The notes under the pieces are model-generated. The model saw only the letters and a list, made by a program, of their open reading frames with translations, had not been told where the DNA came from and did no database searches. Both the position numbers and the translations under genes were made by a program. A DNA stretch of 64,000 nucleotides from contig NZ_JAGJDY010000009.1 in assembly GCF_018100795.1 (NCBI RefSeq), positions 62,001 through 126,000 on the forward strand. Direction: 5' to 3'. This stretch comes from Alteromonas sp. MMG017 (GTDB lineage Bacteria > Pseudomonadota > Gammaproteobacteria > Enterobacterales > Alteromonadaceae). This document shows positions 29,005 through 38,517 of the stretch, in pieces. How positions within the stretch are numbered: the first letter of the stretch is position 1; each line of letters begins with the position of its first letter.

Positions 29005-30501
29005 TTATTTCTTCTTCCTTACCGTTTTGCTTTCGTACCAACTGCGATTCGCTCGTGCCAAAAGGCCAATTGAATCTACTGGTCCCCACGTGCCAGCCTG
29101 ATAAGGCTCTGGTGGTTCATTAGACGATTTCCATGCTTCAAGAATTGAATCAACCCATGTCCAGGCTTGTTCAATTTCATCACGGCGAACGAACAGCGCC
29201 TGGTTGCCTAGCATGACTTCAAGAAGCAGCTTTTCGTAGGCATCAGGAATACGATCGTCGGCAAAGGCTTCAGAGAAGCTCAAGTTCAACTTAGATTTTT
29301 GTAAATCCATAGAGCCAGAGCTGGTTAAGCCCGGGACTTTGTTCATAACAGTAATTTCAACGCCTTCATCAGGCTGAAGTCGAATTACCAATTTGTTTGG
29401 CGGCAAGTTCTTAAAGCTATCGCCAAACAAGTTATGTGGCTGACGCTTGAAGTAGATAACCACTTCACTGACTTTCGACGGCATACGTTTACCCGTACGA
29501 AGGTAGAACGGAACACCCGCCCAGCGCCAGTTATCAATCTCTGCTTTAATTGCAATGAAGGTTTCCGTTCTACTTTGGGTGTTAGCACCCTCTTCTTCCA
29601 AGTAGCCTGGAACTTCTTCACCTTTCACAAAACCTGCGGTGTACTGACCACGAACCGTGCTATCGCTAATGTTCGATGAATTAATCGGGCGCAGTGCTTT
29701 AAGTACTTTAAGCTTTTCATCACGAATGCTGTCTGCATCTAGTGTCGTTGGAGGCTCCATGGCCACTAAGCTTAAAATTTGAAGTAAGTGGTTTTGCACC
29801 ATGTCGCGCATTTGACCCGCGTCATCAAAATACCCCCAACGCCCTTCAATACCGACTGATTCCGCTACTGAAATTTGAACATGGTCAATACAGTTATGGT
29901 CCCAGTTGGTGGCGAAAATAGAGTTAGCAAAACGAAGTGCAACAAGGTTAAGTACGGTTTCTTTACCTAGGTAATGATCGATACGGTAAATTTGTTTCTC
30001 GTCGAAGTACTCAGCAACCTGCTCGTTAATCACTTTTGACGATTCAAGATCGTGACCAATCGGCTTTTCAAGTACAACACGTACACTTGAATCGATAATT
30101 TTGCAGCTGTGAAGACCACGACAAATGTCACCATAGATAGAAGGCGGTGTTGCTAAATAACACACCATGGTGCGCGCTGGGTCAACATGATCTTCTAAAA
30201 CGCAGTAGCTACCGATATCTTTCATATCGACGCATGCATAATGAAGACGGGCTTTCATACGCTCCCAAGTTTCTTCACAAAGCTCTTTATCGCCAAACTT
30301 TACTAAGTTTGTATGGACTTCGGCAATATAGTCTTCTAATTCCATTTCATGTCGGGCTACGCCAACAATGGTTGTATCTGGATGAATGAGCTCTGCTTTT
30401 TCAAGCTGATATAAAGACGGCAGTAATTTGCGTCGTGAAAGATCACCCAATGTGCCAAATAGCACGAAATCACAGGGTTCGTAGGAATTTTCCAATACCA
30501 T
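29005..30501 (-). CDS. zwf: Glucose-6-phosphate 1-dehydrogenase
   Basis: A 498-residue enzyme giving 6-phosphogluconolactone and NAD(P)H. The coenzyme motif is FGTLGDLSRRKLLPSLYQ, and the substrate and catalytic segment is RIDHYLGKETVLNLVALRF. It is the first gene of zwf-pgl-edd-glk-eda, a complete Entner-Doudoroff operon with gaps of 1, 6, -4 and 3 bases. A HexR-like palindrome lies about 97 bases before the start, and hexR is divergent. Confidence 0.96.
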   Translation of the reverse strand: MVLENSYEPCDFVLFGTLGDLSRRKLLPSLYQLEKAELIHPDTTIVGVARHEMELEDYIAEVHTNLVKFGDKELCEETWERMKARLHYACVDMKDIGSYCVLEDHVDPARTMVCYLATPPSIYGDICRGLHSCKIIDSSVRVVLEKPIGHDLESSKVINEQVAEYFDEKQIYRIDHYLGKETVLNLVALRFANSIFATNWDHNCIDHVQISVAESVGIEGRWGYFDDAGQMRDMVQNHLLQILSLVAMEPPTTLDADSIRDEKLKVLKALRPINSSNISDSTVRGQYTAGFVKGEEVPGYLEEEGANTQSRTETFIAIKAEIDNWRWAGVPFYLRTGKRMPSKVSEVVIYFKRQPHNLFGDSFKNLPPNKLVIRLQPDEGVEITVMNKVPGLTSSGSMDLQKSKLNLSFSEAFADDRIPDAYEKLLLEVMLGNQALFVRRDEIEQAWTWVDSILEAWKSSNEPPEPYQAGTWGPVDSIGLLARANRSWYESKTVRKKK

Positions 30502-30597
30502 TTTCGTCGACCTTTTAAATGTATGTGTGAAACTAACGTGAGGTAGACGTACCTTCTAACGCCATCCACGTGTTATTAGCATATAGTTAACACCAAA

Positions 30598-30612
30598 TGT
30601 AGTAAAATTACA
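30598..30612. promoter_or_regulatory. HexR-like operator before zwf
   Basis: TGTAGTAAAATTACA is a near-perfect palindrome (14 of 15 against TGTAAT-www-ATTACA). HexR of Shewanella and relatives binds such a 17-base-type site and releases it on binding KDPG; that is family knowledge. The site lies in the zwf-hexR divergent region. Confidence 0.8.
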
Positions 30613-30701
30613 ACTTTTGGAAACTATTGAATCTCATTTCTATATATTAACGGGTTAGTACCCTATCCAGCCCCCTTTTGTTCCCCGCAAGTGATAAAAA
30701 A

Positions 30702-30716
30702 TGTCAAAAAATTACA
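30702..30716. promoter_or_regulatory. Second HexR-like site, before hexR
   Basis: TGTCAAAAAATTACA matches 13 of 15 positions of the same palindrome and lies 83 bases before the hexR start, consistent with autoregulation. The 5' half is degenerate. Confidence 0.5.
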
Positions 30717-30798
30717 TTTTTCTTGTCACTTCCGTCACATTGGGTACTATGAGTCGGGTAACCTACATCAAATTTCCCTTACTAATTGCCATTTTTGT

Positions 30799-31650
30799 AT
30801 GAATATTTTAGAAAAAATTACACAAAATAAAGCGTCATTCAGCAAATCAGAACGAAAAGTGGCTGATGTGATCCTTGCGAATCCGCAAACAGCTATTCAC
30901 TCGAGTATAGCAACCTTGGCTAAAATGTCGGATGTTAGTGAGCCGACAGTTAATCGCTTTTGTCGACGTTTAGATACTAAAGGCTTTCCAGACTTTAAAC
31001 TTCATTTAGCACAAAGTCTCGCAAATGGAACGCCCTACGTAAACCGTCATGTTGATGAAAATGATGGGCCAGCAGATTATACCAACAAAATCTTCGAATC
31101 GACCATGGCTTCTCTTGAAGTTGCGCGACAGTCTGTAGACGTGCAAGTGGTTAATCGCGTTGTAGATTTGTTAACTCAAGCACAGAAGATTTCGTTTTTT
31201 GGGCTTGGCGCATCCGCCTCTGTGGCACACGATGCATTAAACAAATTTTTCCGTTTCAATGTGCCTGTTGTCTACTTTGAAGACATTTTGATGCAGCGTA
31301 TGAGTTGCATGAATTGTTCGACTGGCGATGTTGTGGTGCTTATTTCACATACGGGTCGCACCAAAAGCTTGGTAGAGATTGCACAAATTGCTCGCATGAA
31401 CGATGCAACGGTAGTGGGTATAACTTCAGCCGACAGTCCATTGTCGCATGAATGTACGTACGTATTATCTCTTGAGGTACCGGAAGATACCGATATGTAT
31501 ATGCCAATGGCATCACGTATTGCGCAGCTTACGCTTATTGACGTGCTCGCTACAGGGTTCACATTACGCCGCGGTAACAAATTCAGAGAGAATTTAAAGC
31601 GGGTGAAAGACACCCTGCGCGGTTCGCGCTACGAAAAGCGCAACGAATAA
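30799..31650 (+). CDS. hexR: HexR-type RpiR-family transcriptional regulator
   Basis: A 283-residue regulator. The N-terminal RpiR helix-turn-helix domain (about 1-77; MSDVSEPTVNRFCRRLDTKGF) is followed by a SIS sugar-phosphate-binding domain (FFGLGASASVAHDA, VLISHTGRTKSLVEIA). HexR proteins sense KDPG and control zwf, edd, gap and pyk genes; the divergent zwf operon and nearby palindromes support this assignment. The start at 30799 gives the family N-terminus MNILEKI; the longer frame from 30691 has no similarity. The ribosome site is weak. Confidence 0.92.
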   Translation: MNILEKITQNKASFSKSERKVADVILANPQTAIHSSIATLAKMSDVSEPTVNRFCRRLDTKGFPDFKLHLAQSLANGTPYVNRHVDENDGPADYTNKIFESTMASLEVARQSVDVQVVNRVVDLLTQAQKISFFGLGASASVAHDALNKFFRFNVPVVYFEDILMQRMSCMNCSTGDVVVLISHTGRTKSLVEIAQIARMNDATVVGITSADSPLSHECTYVLSLEVPEDTDMYMPMASRIAQLTLIDVLATGFTLRRGNKFRENLKRVKDTLRGSRYEKRNE

Positions 31651-31670
31651 ACATTTCTCTTTATTGCATT

Positions 31671-31719
31671 CGAGTTAGTCTATCTTTATGTTCTGCTACA
31701 TTCTGAAGAGACTAACTCG
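31671..31719 (+). other. Long stem-loop in the hexR-pyk gap
   Basis: CGAGTTAGTCT pairs perfectly with AGACTAACTCG around 27 bases, 21 bases after the hexR stop, without a T-run. It may protect or end the hexR transcript. The rest of this 425-base gap (31651-32075) holds only the HexR-like site at 31968 and the pyk leader; I see no gene in it. Confidence 0.55.
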
Positions 31720-31967
31720 GATTCGTTACATTTTAAGAACGTCGCTAAGCGACTAGCTTCCTACCCTATTCGGTAATTAACCACATTTTCTCTCCATACC
31801 TGCTACCCTAGTTAAGTGGAAACAAGCTTAACTATTGATTATTTAAAATACAGAATAGGCAGTGAATGGCATTAACACTCTTTATTGAGATGAATGACGT
31901 AACTGGTCGGCTCAGTTCCCAATTCTTCATCTTTCATTCACATTTATGTCAGATTCATCTACTATTC

Positions 31968-31982
31968 TGTAATAAAATTACG
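31968..31982. promoter_or_regulatory. HexR-like operator before pyk
   Basis: TGTAATAAAATTACG matches 14 of 15 positions of the palindrome and lies 94 bases before the pyk start, a similar distance to the zwf site. Confidence 0.75.
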
Positions 31983-32075
31983 TAAAGCGATTACAGGTTA
32001 ACCTTTGTACAAATTACACAGGCTAGCCATATATCTATTTGTGCTACATCACTTAAAAATTGCGACGGACTCCTA

Positions 32076-33512
32076 ATGACCAGAAGAACGAAAATTCTTG
32101 CAACGCTTGGCCCTGCCACTGATTCACTCGAAAAAATCCAAGAACTAATTGCCGCCGGTGCAAACACGGTTCGCATGAACTTTTCACACGGACAAGCAGA
32201 AGATCATATCGAGCGTGCAAAACGCGTAAGAGAAGCGGCTAAAAATTTAGGTAAGTACGTTGCCATTTTAGGCGATTTACAAGGCCCAAAAATTCGTGTT
32301 GCACGTTTTGCTGAAGGCGCGGTTAAATTGTCTATCGGCGATAGTTTCACGCTTGATGCTGAACTAGACCGCGATGCTGGTGATGCTAAGCAAGTTGGTA
32401 TCGACTACAAAGCGCTACCTGATGACGTCAGTGCTGGCGATATTTTGTTACTTGATGACGGGCGTATTCAACTTAAAGTCACCGGCGTAGAAGGCCGTAA
32501 AGTGCTAACAGAAGTGACTGTCGGCGGTAAATTATCAAACAACAAAGGCATTAATCGTCAAGGCGGTGGTTTATCTGCTGAAGCCCTGACTGAAAAAGAT
32601 AAGAAAGACATTATCACAGCGGCTGAGATTGGCGTTGATTACCTTGCGGTTTCATTCCCTCGTAGTGGTGAAGATCTTAATTACGCAAGAAAGCTGGCTG
32701 AAGAAGCAGGCTGTTATGCGAAAATTTGTGCCAAAGTAGAGCGTGCTGAAACCGTAGCCACTGATGAAGCTATTACTGACATTATCAGTGCTTCAGACGC
32801 GGTAATGGTGGCGCGTGGTGACCTAGGTGTTGAAATTGGTGATGCCGAGCTAGTGGGTGTTCAGAAAAAGCTGATTGCCCGTTCACGCCAGCTAAACAAA
32901 ATCGTTATTACCGCAACGCAAATGATGGAGTCGATGATTGATAGCCCTATGCCTACACGCGCAGAGGTTATGGACGTCGCTAACGCAGTACTTGATGGCA
33001 CAGATGCGGTTATGCTTTCTGCTGAAACAGCGGCAGGTAGCTTCCCAATTGAAACTGTTCAAGCGATGGCCCGTGTATGTGAAGGTGCAGAGACGCATCC
33101 TAGCGTTAAAATTTCAAAGCACCGCATGGATGAGCTTTTCTCATCTACCAGCGAATCAATTGCGTTGTCAGCAGTATATGCAGCTAACCACCTACCTAGC
33201 GTAAAAGCGATTGTAGGATTAACTGAAAGCGGCAACACGCCTAGATTGATGTCGCGTATTACTACCTCGTTACCTATCATTGCGATGTCTCGTCATGAAG
33301 GCACCCTAAATACTATGGCGTTGTTCCGTGGTGTTAAGCCTGTTTATTTCGATTCATCGAAAAGCGAACCTGGTCAGTTAAAGTATGATGTAGTGGCGGC
33401 ACTTAAAGCCAAAGGTTTAGTGCAAAGTGGCGACAACATCATTTTGACTTACGGTGATGAAATGGAAAAAATTGGGGCAACTAATACCCTTAAGATTGTC
33501 GAAGTAGAATAA
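32076..33512 (+). CDS. pyk: Pyruvate kinase
   Basis: A 478-residue pyruvate kinase producing pyruvate and ATP from phosphoenolpyruvate. It starts [36 protein letters not shown] (catalytic Lys region), [12 protein letters not shown] and [10 protein letters not shown] are all intact. Length and N-terminus match the E. coli PykA (type II) form more than PykF. A terminator closes the unit, and the HexR-like site upstream links it to the Entner-Doudoroff operon. Confidence 0.95.
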   Translation: MTRRTKILATLGPATDSLEKIQELIAAGANTVRMNFSHGQAEDHIERAKRVREAAKNLGKYVAILGDLQGPKIRVARFAEGAVKLSIGDSFTLDAELDRDAGDAKQVGIDYKALPDDVSAGDILLLDDGRIQLKVTGVEGRKVLTEVTVGGKLSNNKGINRQGGGLSAEALTEKDKKDIITAAEIGVDYLAVSFPRSGEDLNYARKLAEEAGCYAKICAKVERAETVATDEAITDIISASDAVMVARGDLGVEIGDAELVGVQKKLIARSRQLNKIVITATQMMESMIDSPMPTRAEVMDVANAVLDGTDAVMLSAETAAGSFPIETVQAMARVCEGAETHPSVKISKHRMDELFSSTSESIALSAVYAANHLPSVKAIVGLTESGNTPRLMSRITTSLPIIAMSRHEGTLNTMALFRGVKPVYFDSSKSEPGQLKYDVVAALKAKGLVQSGDNIILTYGDEMEKIGATNTLKIVEVE

Positions 33513-33537
33513 GCGTTATTCGCACTTAACACGTTTT

Positions 33538-33564
33538 AAAGGCAGCCAGTGGCTGCCTTTTTTT
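33538..33564 (+). terminator. Intrinsic terminator after pyk
   Basis: AAAGGCAGCC pairs with GGCTGCCTTT around AGT, followed by a further T-run; it lies 25 bases after the stop. Confidence 0.92.
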
Positions 33565-33697
33565 ATGCGTATTCATCATGCTATTTCACCCGCACCTACC
33601 GCCTATTCACATTGTAATTTACATACTGAACTGGTAGAAATGGATGGCGTCTTTTACTTGCAGTTTTACTGACCACTCTTACTTAAACGGAATAACA

Positions 33698-34582
33698 ATG
33701 AAAATAATGGCACCACTTTTTTCCGCGCTTTTTGCGCTACTTAGCGTTAACACCATGGCTGAATCTTCCATGAAAAGCGTAACAGTAGCCTCTTCTGAAA
33801 CCCCATTAGCGCCAATCATGATTCAAGGGCCAATGCCAATTGAAGCAGAATACTTCGCGTCACTATTAACCGACGTACGTGTTGAGCACTCAGGTAACGC
33901 GACCTTCTATTTAGGAACATTAAATGGCCACCCTATCGTAGTGGCAAAAACAGGGAAAGGTTTAGAAAATACAGCTGCGGCAACGGCCATAGGCATAAGC
34001 CGTTACCAGCCAAGAATCATCATTAACCAAGGTACGTCAGGCGGGCACGATCCTAAACTTAATGTCGGCGATATCGTATTGGGCGAAAAAAGCGTTAATG
34101 CAAGTAATTTCAAGACCCCCAAACTAGAAGCGGGTGAAGGCTCTCGCCCTCTGAATTGGATCCCTATGGATTTAATGGCGTCAGAAGGCAGTGCCGGCGA
34201 AGGTGACAGTGCAACAGATGCTGAAAAAATTCGCTTTTATGCGGGTGACGAAACCTTACTTGACCTCGCCATGTCGTTAAGTAAGGAGCACAAAACTGGA
34301 AACGTTGTGAAAGGCACCATTGGCAGCGGTAATTTTTGGAACAACGAAATTGATCGCATTGCATGGCTTCACAAGAATCTAGGTACCAGCGTAGAGGAAA
34401 TGGAGTCTGCGTCGGCAGCGCAAATTGCCCATGCTTATGGCGTACCGTTTCTTGGTATTCGTATCTTATCTAACAACATTACCAATCACGGTGAATATAA
34501 CCCTGATACAGCAGAAGCTTGCCAAGTCTTCGTAAAAACCGTTGTTGAAGCCTATATCGCATCGTTGCCTAAGCCTTTATAA
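33698..34582 (+). CDS. Secreted nucleoside phosphorylase/MTA-SAH nucleosidase-like protein
   Basis: A 294-residue protein with a signal peptide (LFSALFALLSVNTMA) followed by a PNP_UDP_1 fold: ATAIGISRYQPRIIINQGTS, LNVGDIVLGEKS, and SVEEMESASAAQIAHAYGVP, the segment that holds the substrate-binding Met-Glu. In cytosolic MTA/SAH nucleosidase the next strand ends in ISD with the catalytic Asp; here it reads ILSNNI, with Asn at that place. It is therefore an exported relative whose activity cannot be assumed. The ATG at 33698 is chosen for the signal peptide and the CGGAAT ribosome site. TGTAATTTACA palindrome at 33614 is unassigned. Confidence 0.75.
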   Translation: MKIMAPLFSALFALLSVNTMAESSMKSVTVASSETPLAPIMIQGPMPIEAEYFASLLTDVRVEHSGNATFYLGTLNGHPIVVAKTGKGLENTAAATAIGISRYQPRIIINQGTSGGHDPKLNVGDIVLGEKSVNASNFKTPKLEAGEGSRPLNWIPMDLMASEGSAGEGDSATDAEKIRFYAGDETLLDLAMSLSKEHKTGNVVKGTIGSGNFWNNEIDRIAWLHKNLGTSVEEMESASAAQIAHAYGVPFLGIRILSNNITNHGEYNPDTAEACQVFVKTVVEAYIASLPKPL

Positions 34583-34681
34583 GCGCCTAGGCAAATAGCC
34601 CCATTCTTGCCGCCAAGTTATTTTACCCTTACAGGAAATAACTTGGCACTTTCATTCTTAAAACCCATTGGCATTTATTTT

Positions 34682-35794
34682 ATGAAATTGACCCTGCTTG
34701 GTAAGCTTATACTGGTGCTCACCCTAGTGTCTCCATCACTAATGGCGAACAACGCCGACTCTAATGCATCATCGAGTGACTTAACGGTTGCAAACCGCTT
34801 TGCCCAACTCGCATTAGCCTGTGTTCATAAAGAGTACCCAAACATCATTAAACACATGATGACGGGGGCAGAACACGTCAAGCCGCCTAAACAGCTATAT
34901 CCTGCGTTTTACGGCTGCTTTGATTGGCACTCATCTGTACATGGGCATTGGTTATTAACCCGAATTGCAAGCCAATATCCAGAAACGCCTCACTACCCGG
35001 ACATTATAAAACACCTCGACATCAGTTTTACCGAAGAGAATATCGCTGGTGAAGTCGCTTACTTTAACCGTGAGGGTACAGGCACAAGCTTCGAACGTCC
35101 TTATGGACTTGCTTGGTTTTTACAATTAACCAGTGAACTACGTGAATGGAATTCACCTGAGGCAAAAAAATGGCTAACCACCCTACTCCCACTCGAGCAA
35201 AAAATCGTGGCAAATGTAACAGATTGGCTTCCTAAACTGTCGTTTCCAATTCGTGTGGGCGAACATAGTCAAACCGCGTTTGCATTCGGCCTTATGTTGG
35301 ATTGGAGCCGCACGGCTGGTGATGTTGCATTTGAAAACTTGCTCACTAAAACCATCACCAGGTTATACGCAACTGATGTGAATTGCCCACTGGCTTATGA
35401 ACCATCAGGCCAAGATTTCTTATCCCCCTGTATTGCCGAAGCCGATTTGATGCGACGAGTGTATTCAAGTAAGAATTATGCAACGTGGCTATCTTCTTTT
35501 TTACCCAGCATTCCAACTGACGGAAATGCTGCTTGGATAACCGTAGCGACGGTAGTGGATAAAAGTGATGGTAAACTTGCGCACTTAGATGGCTTAAATT
35601 TAAGTCGTGCATGGATGCTTGAAGGTATCGCTTCAGCACTGCCTTCAGGCGATAAGCGTGTAGCAGCAATAAGTAGTGCAGCACGTGCACATAAGGCAGC
35701 GGGAGTAGATTCTGTTATAAACGATATGCATTATATGGGGAGTCATTGGCTTGGTAGCTTTGCTACCTATTTAGAAACCCAACGTGGCCTTTAA
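34682..35794 (+). CDS. DUF2891 family exported protein
   Basis: A 370-residue protein with a signal peptide (LGKLILVLTLVSPSLMA) and an alpha-helical body characteristic of DUF2891: YPAFYGCFDWHSSVHGHWLL near the N-terminus, GTSFERPYGLAWFLQL, YEPSGQDFLSPCIAEADLM, and a C-terminal GSHWLGSFATYL. Conserved His, Asp and Glu suggest a glycoside-hydrolase-like alpha/alpha toroid, which is inference. An in-frame TTG at 34643 has a better ribosome site (AGGAAATAAC), giving 13 more residues; the ATG gives the more usual signal peptide. It may be cotranscribed with the nucleosidase-like gene. Confidence 0.8.
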   Translation: MKLTLLGKLILVLTLVSPSLMANNADSNASSSDLTVANRFAQLALACVHKEYPNIIKHMMTGAEHVKPPKQLYPAFYGCFDWHSSVHGHWLLTRIASQYPETPHYPDIIKHLDISFTEENIAGEVAYFNREGTGTSFERPYGLAWFLQLTSELREWNSPEAKKWLTTLLPLEQKIVANVTDWLPKLSFPIRVGEHSQTAFAFGLMLDWSRTAGDVAFENLLTKTITRLYATDVNCPLAYEPSGQDFLSPCIAEADLMRRVYSSKNYATWLSSFLPSIPTDGNAAWITVATVVDKSDGKLAHLDGLNLSRAWMLEGIASALPSGDKRVAAISSAARAHKAAGVDSVINDMHYMGSHWLGSFATYLETQRGL

Positions 35795-35837
35795 ACCACT
35801 GACAGTTGCTAAATTACCTGATACAGAGTTGGCGAGC

Positions 35838-36200
35838 TTAAATGCTCGCAAACTCAGTTGTCGTTGCAGTAAACTGTGTCTGGTGGTGAACTAAAATATT
35901 CTTTGCGCGGTCAATCAAATCATCACGTTTGAATGTCCAATTACGCAGGTCTGCCTGTTTCGCTTCTGCAAGGTAAAACTCGATACGTGTTTTACGTAAT
36001 AAATCACGCTTTTGAGATACATCGAACTCGGTCTGAGCAAGTATGCGCTCTATTTTTACGATAGAGGCGTGATGGGCTTTGTTTGAATCATCAGCGTTCG
36101 CTTTACCTACATAAGCCATGTTATTTGTTAACACGCCTGCAAGTACAATAAGCATTGAAATCAACACACCTGAAACCAACCAATTTAATACTTTCATCAT
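35838..36200 (-). CDS. Exported or membrane-anchored small protein, unknown function
   Basis: A 120-residue protein. One hydrophobic segment (residues 8-26, VSGVLISMLIVLAGVL) is followed by a charged helical body (DVSQKRDLLRKTRIEFYLAEAK). The segment could be an uncleaved anchor or a signal peptide cut near YVGKANA. I recognise no family. A GGAAGTGA ribosome site precedes the ATG pair at 36200/36197. Confidence 0.6.
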   Translation of the reverse strand: MMKVLNWLVSGVLISMLIVLAGVLTNNMAYVGKANADDSNKAHHASIVKIERILAQTEFDVSQKRDLLRKTRIEFYLAEAKQADLRNWTFKRDDLIDRAKNILVHHQTQFTATTTEFASI

Positions 36201-36527
36201 TCACTTCCTTTTATACTAACTTGCGATTATCCATGTAAGAACGCGTTGGTTCTAAATGACTACTGCACGTTGTAACTTAAAAACTTAATTACAACTTGTA
36301 TTGCACATTGTGTTCCAAATTTCTTAACGCCACCTCATTACCGCGAAGAGTATACGCAGCAATGGATAGGAAGAAAATCCGACAAAGGTTGTAAGACAAA
36401 AGTTGTAAAGTGGATGGGAAAATACTACATATTGCTGCGAAAAAACGGGATATAGAAAAAAGTGGCTAACAACACTTCTTGACTTAATACAGGGTGTTAT
36501 TATAGAAATCTACCGTTATCCAGACAT
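36201..36527. other. Intergenic stretch with repeated GTTGTAA
   Basis: No gene seen. The heptamer GTTGTAA occurs at 36269, 36388 and 36402, and its complement TTACAAC at 36289, so the first and second form an inverted pair with 13 bases between, and the last two form a direct pair with 14-base period. They lie upstream of the minus-strand gene ending at 35838 and could be regulator sites; no regulator is suggested. Confidence 0.4.
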
Positions 36528-36553
36528 AAAAAAGGGGCCCATTGGCCCCTTTC
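36528..36553 (-). terminator. Intrinsic terminator after the BON-domain gene
   Basis: Read on the minus strand, AAAGGGGCC pairs with GGCCCCTTT followed by a T-run; it lies 18 bases past the stop. Confidence 0.88.
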
Positions 36554-36570
36554 ATTTCACTAATAACTGC

Positions 36571-37182
36571 TTAGTTTTTCATTGCTGTTTCAGTAATAAC
36601 CTGCAAATTGTCTTCAACGTTTTTCACATCTGAAGCGTTTTTGGCTATTTCAACAGCAAGCTGTCGCTCGGCATCGGAGTCTACGTTACCTGTTAGTGTA
36701 ACGTTACCTGCTTCAACATCTACATCAATATCGAAGCCAGAGATGTCGCTATCCATTAATAGACGAGTTTTAATTACGGTAGCAATTTTGGCATCAGTAA
36801 GCGTGCCCGTCTGCTCATCATATTCTGATTCAGCGTCATCTGACATGTCGCTTGCCATTTTATCCATATCTTTCTCTTCAATAACAGAAAGTTGGTTGTC
36901 TACTGACATAACACCGTCAATATTTGAAATTAGCTCTTCCGCTAATTTCTTATCGACTGAATGATCTACTTTACCTGTTAGAACAACATTTCCGTTGTTT
37001 ACATCTGTATTGATATCGAATGAATCAAGGTTGCCGTTGAATAGTAATGTTGCTTCGGCTTTGCCGTCTATCCACGCATCCTTAGCGCCTTTTTCCCATT
37101 TGTTATCTGTCTCCATGTCACCAGCAAAAGCTGCGGTTGTCATCGAGGTCGCTACAAGTATAGAAAGTAATGTGCGTTTCAT
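36571..37182 (-). CDS. Periplasmic protein with two BON domains (OsmY-like)
   Basis: A 203-residue exported protein: signal peptide to about residue 20 (ILVATSMTTAAFA), then two BON domains (about 35-100 and 125-195), each with the GNVVLTGKVD or GNVTLTGNVD beta-turn followed by an Ala-rich helix and a DVKNVEDNLQV-type end. An acidic linker (DKMASDMSDDAESEYDEQ) separates them. The layout is that of OsmY, a periplasmic envelope-stress chaperone. The ATG at 37182 has GGAGAACTGTT before it; the longer frame to 37242 is not needed. Confidence 0.88.
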   Translation of the reverse strand: MKRTLLSILVATSMTTAAFAGDMETDNKWEKGAKDAWIDGKAEATLLFNGNLDSFDINTDVNNGNVVLTGKVDHSVDKKLAEELISNIDGVMSVDNQLSVIEEKDMDKMASDMSDDAESEYDEQTGTLTDAKIATVIKTRLLMDSDISGFDIDVDVEAGNVTLTGNVDSDAERQLAVEIAKNASDVKNVEDNLQVITETAMKN

Positions 37183-37476
37183 AACAGTTCTCCTTTGTTG
37201 AAACTCCCAATAACCAATGCGAAACTCGAGCCAACATAGCAAACAACTGATTTATAACAAGTTACCCTACTTTCACCCTAGTTATCACTTGTTAACATCT
37301 CTGCAAACTTTTCGGCCTATGAGCATTTTTTACCTACAATTTGCCTAACCGGAACGAAAATTGAATATTCATTAACCAATATACTTATTATTAATCCAAC
37401 AATAGCCGAGTTTGCCTTTTTTAAAGCGTTTGCAAGCAAGCTAATAATGCAAAAAACAACTTAGTCAGGAACGACA

Positions 37477-38463
37477 ATGAATATTTTACTGAACACCATG
37501 GCGATATTTCTTATCGCTGCCACTTTAGCGCCTTCACTCCCGTCGAAGCATTGGCTGGTTAGGGTATGGGAATTTCCACGGCTACAGCTGCTAGGTTTAA
37601 TGGTGATAGTCTTGATTACCCGAGGGGTTATGTCTCCGTCGGATCTTTCTGCATTTAACACGCTTATCATCGCATTGCTTTATATTGGATTAATTGCCTG
37701 CGCGATTTACCAAGCTATTTGGATCTTGCCTTATACCTTCTTTTATAAAAAGGAAGTGGTTAAAGCATCTTCTCAAGATGCTGGAGAGAGTATTAGTATT
37801 TTATCTAGCAATGTTTTTATGCCCAATGAAGATTACGACAAGCTATTGAAGCATGTGCGTGACACCAATCCAGACTTCGTCGTTACTCTCGAATCTAACA
37901 AGCGCTGGGAAATAGCCCTATCGGCGTTAAACGAAACTCATCCTCACCAGCAGCATTGCCCGTTAGAGAATCTGTATGGCATGCACTTATACAGTAAATA
38001 CCCACTGAAAACTGCCAAGCTCAACTATTTAGTAGAAGATGATGTGCCTTCCATGCTTGTTACTATCGATATGGATGGACAAGATGTGACACTTTACTTT
38101 TTACATCCGAAGCCTCCTAGCCCTACAGAAAACAAAACGGCTAAGCCCAGAGATGTGGAACTTACTATGGTAGGCCATGAAATAGCTAAAAAAGACGGGC
38201 CTATTATTGTGGCGGGTGACTTAAACGATGTGGCATGGTCACCTACTACCCGAAAATTTAAGAAAATAAGCGGTATGCTGGACCCAAGAATTGGTCGTGC
38301 ATTTTTCAATACGTTTCATGCCCACTACCCATTAGTTAAATGGCCATTGGATCATGTGTTTCATTCAAGTCACTTTATGCTTGAAGACATTAGGAAACTA
38401 CCTGATATTGGCTCAGATCATTACCCGCTGTTAACGCGGTTGAAACTAAAGCCAAAAGCCTAA
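37477..38463 (+). CDS. Membrane-anchored endonuclease/exonuclease/phosphatase-family protein
   Basis: A 328-residue protein. Three N-terminal hydrophobic helices (about 5-20, 36-50, 62-90) are followed by an EEP catalytic domain facing the periplasm: ILSSNVFMPN, VVTLESN (metal Glu), FLHPKPP, IIVAGDLNDVAWS (Asp and Asn) and IGSDHYPLLTRL (terminal Asp-His). The fold can be nuclease, phosphodiesterase or lipid phosphatase; the substrate is not visible. CAGGAACGACA precedes the ATG. Confidence 0.85.
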   Translation: MNILLNTMAIFLIAATLAPSLPSKHWLVRVWEFPRLQLLGLMVIVLITRGVMSPSDLSAFNTLIIALLYIGLIACAIYQAIWILPYTFFYKKEVVKASSQDAGESISILSSNVFMPNEDYDKLLKHVRDTNPDFVVTLESNKRWEIALSALNETHPHQQHCPLENLYGMHLYSKYPLKTAKLNYLVEDDVPSMLVTIDMDGQDVTLYFLHPKPPSPTENKTAKPRDVELTMVGHEIAKKDGPIIVAGDLNDVAWSPTTRKFKKISGMLDPRIGRAFFNTFHAHYPLVKWPLDHVFHSSHFMLEDIRKLPDIGSDHYPLLTRLKLKPKA

Positions 38464-38475
38464 ATACAGAAAGTA

Positions 38476-38496
38476 AAAAGCCGCTATAAAGCGGCT
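38476..38496 (-). terminator. Small terminator-like hairpin
   Basis: AGCCGCT pairs with AGCGGCT around four bases. The T-run (TTTTTA) is on the minus strand, so it serves the gene ending at 38518; it also lies 16 bases after the EEP gene. Confidence 0.6.
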
Positions 38497-38517
38497 AAAT
38501 ATTGAAAAGGCTTACGA

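Noticed and set aside
33614..33624. TGTAATTTACA as a further HexR site
   Set aside because: The arms resemble HexR halves but the spacing is four bases too short for the 15-base palindrome seen elsewhere.
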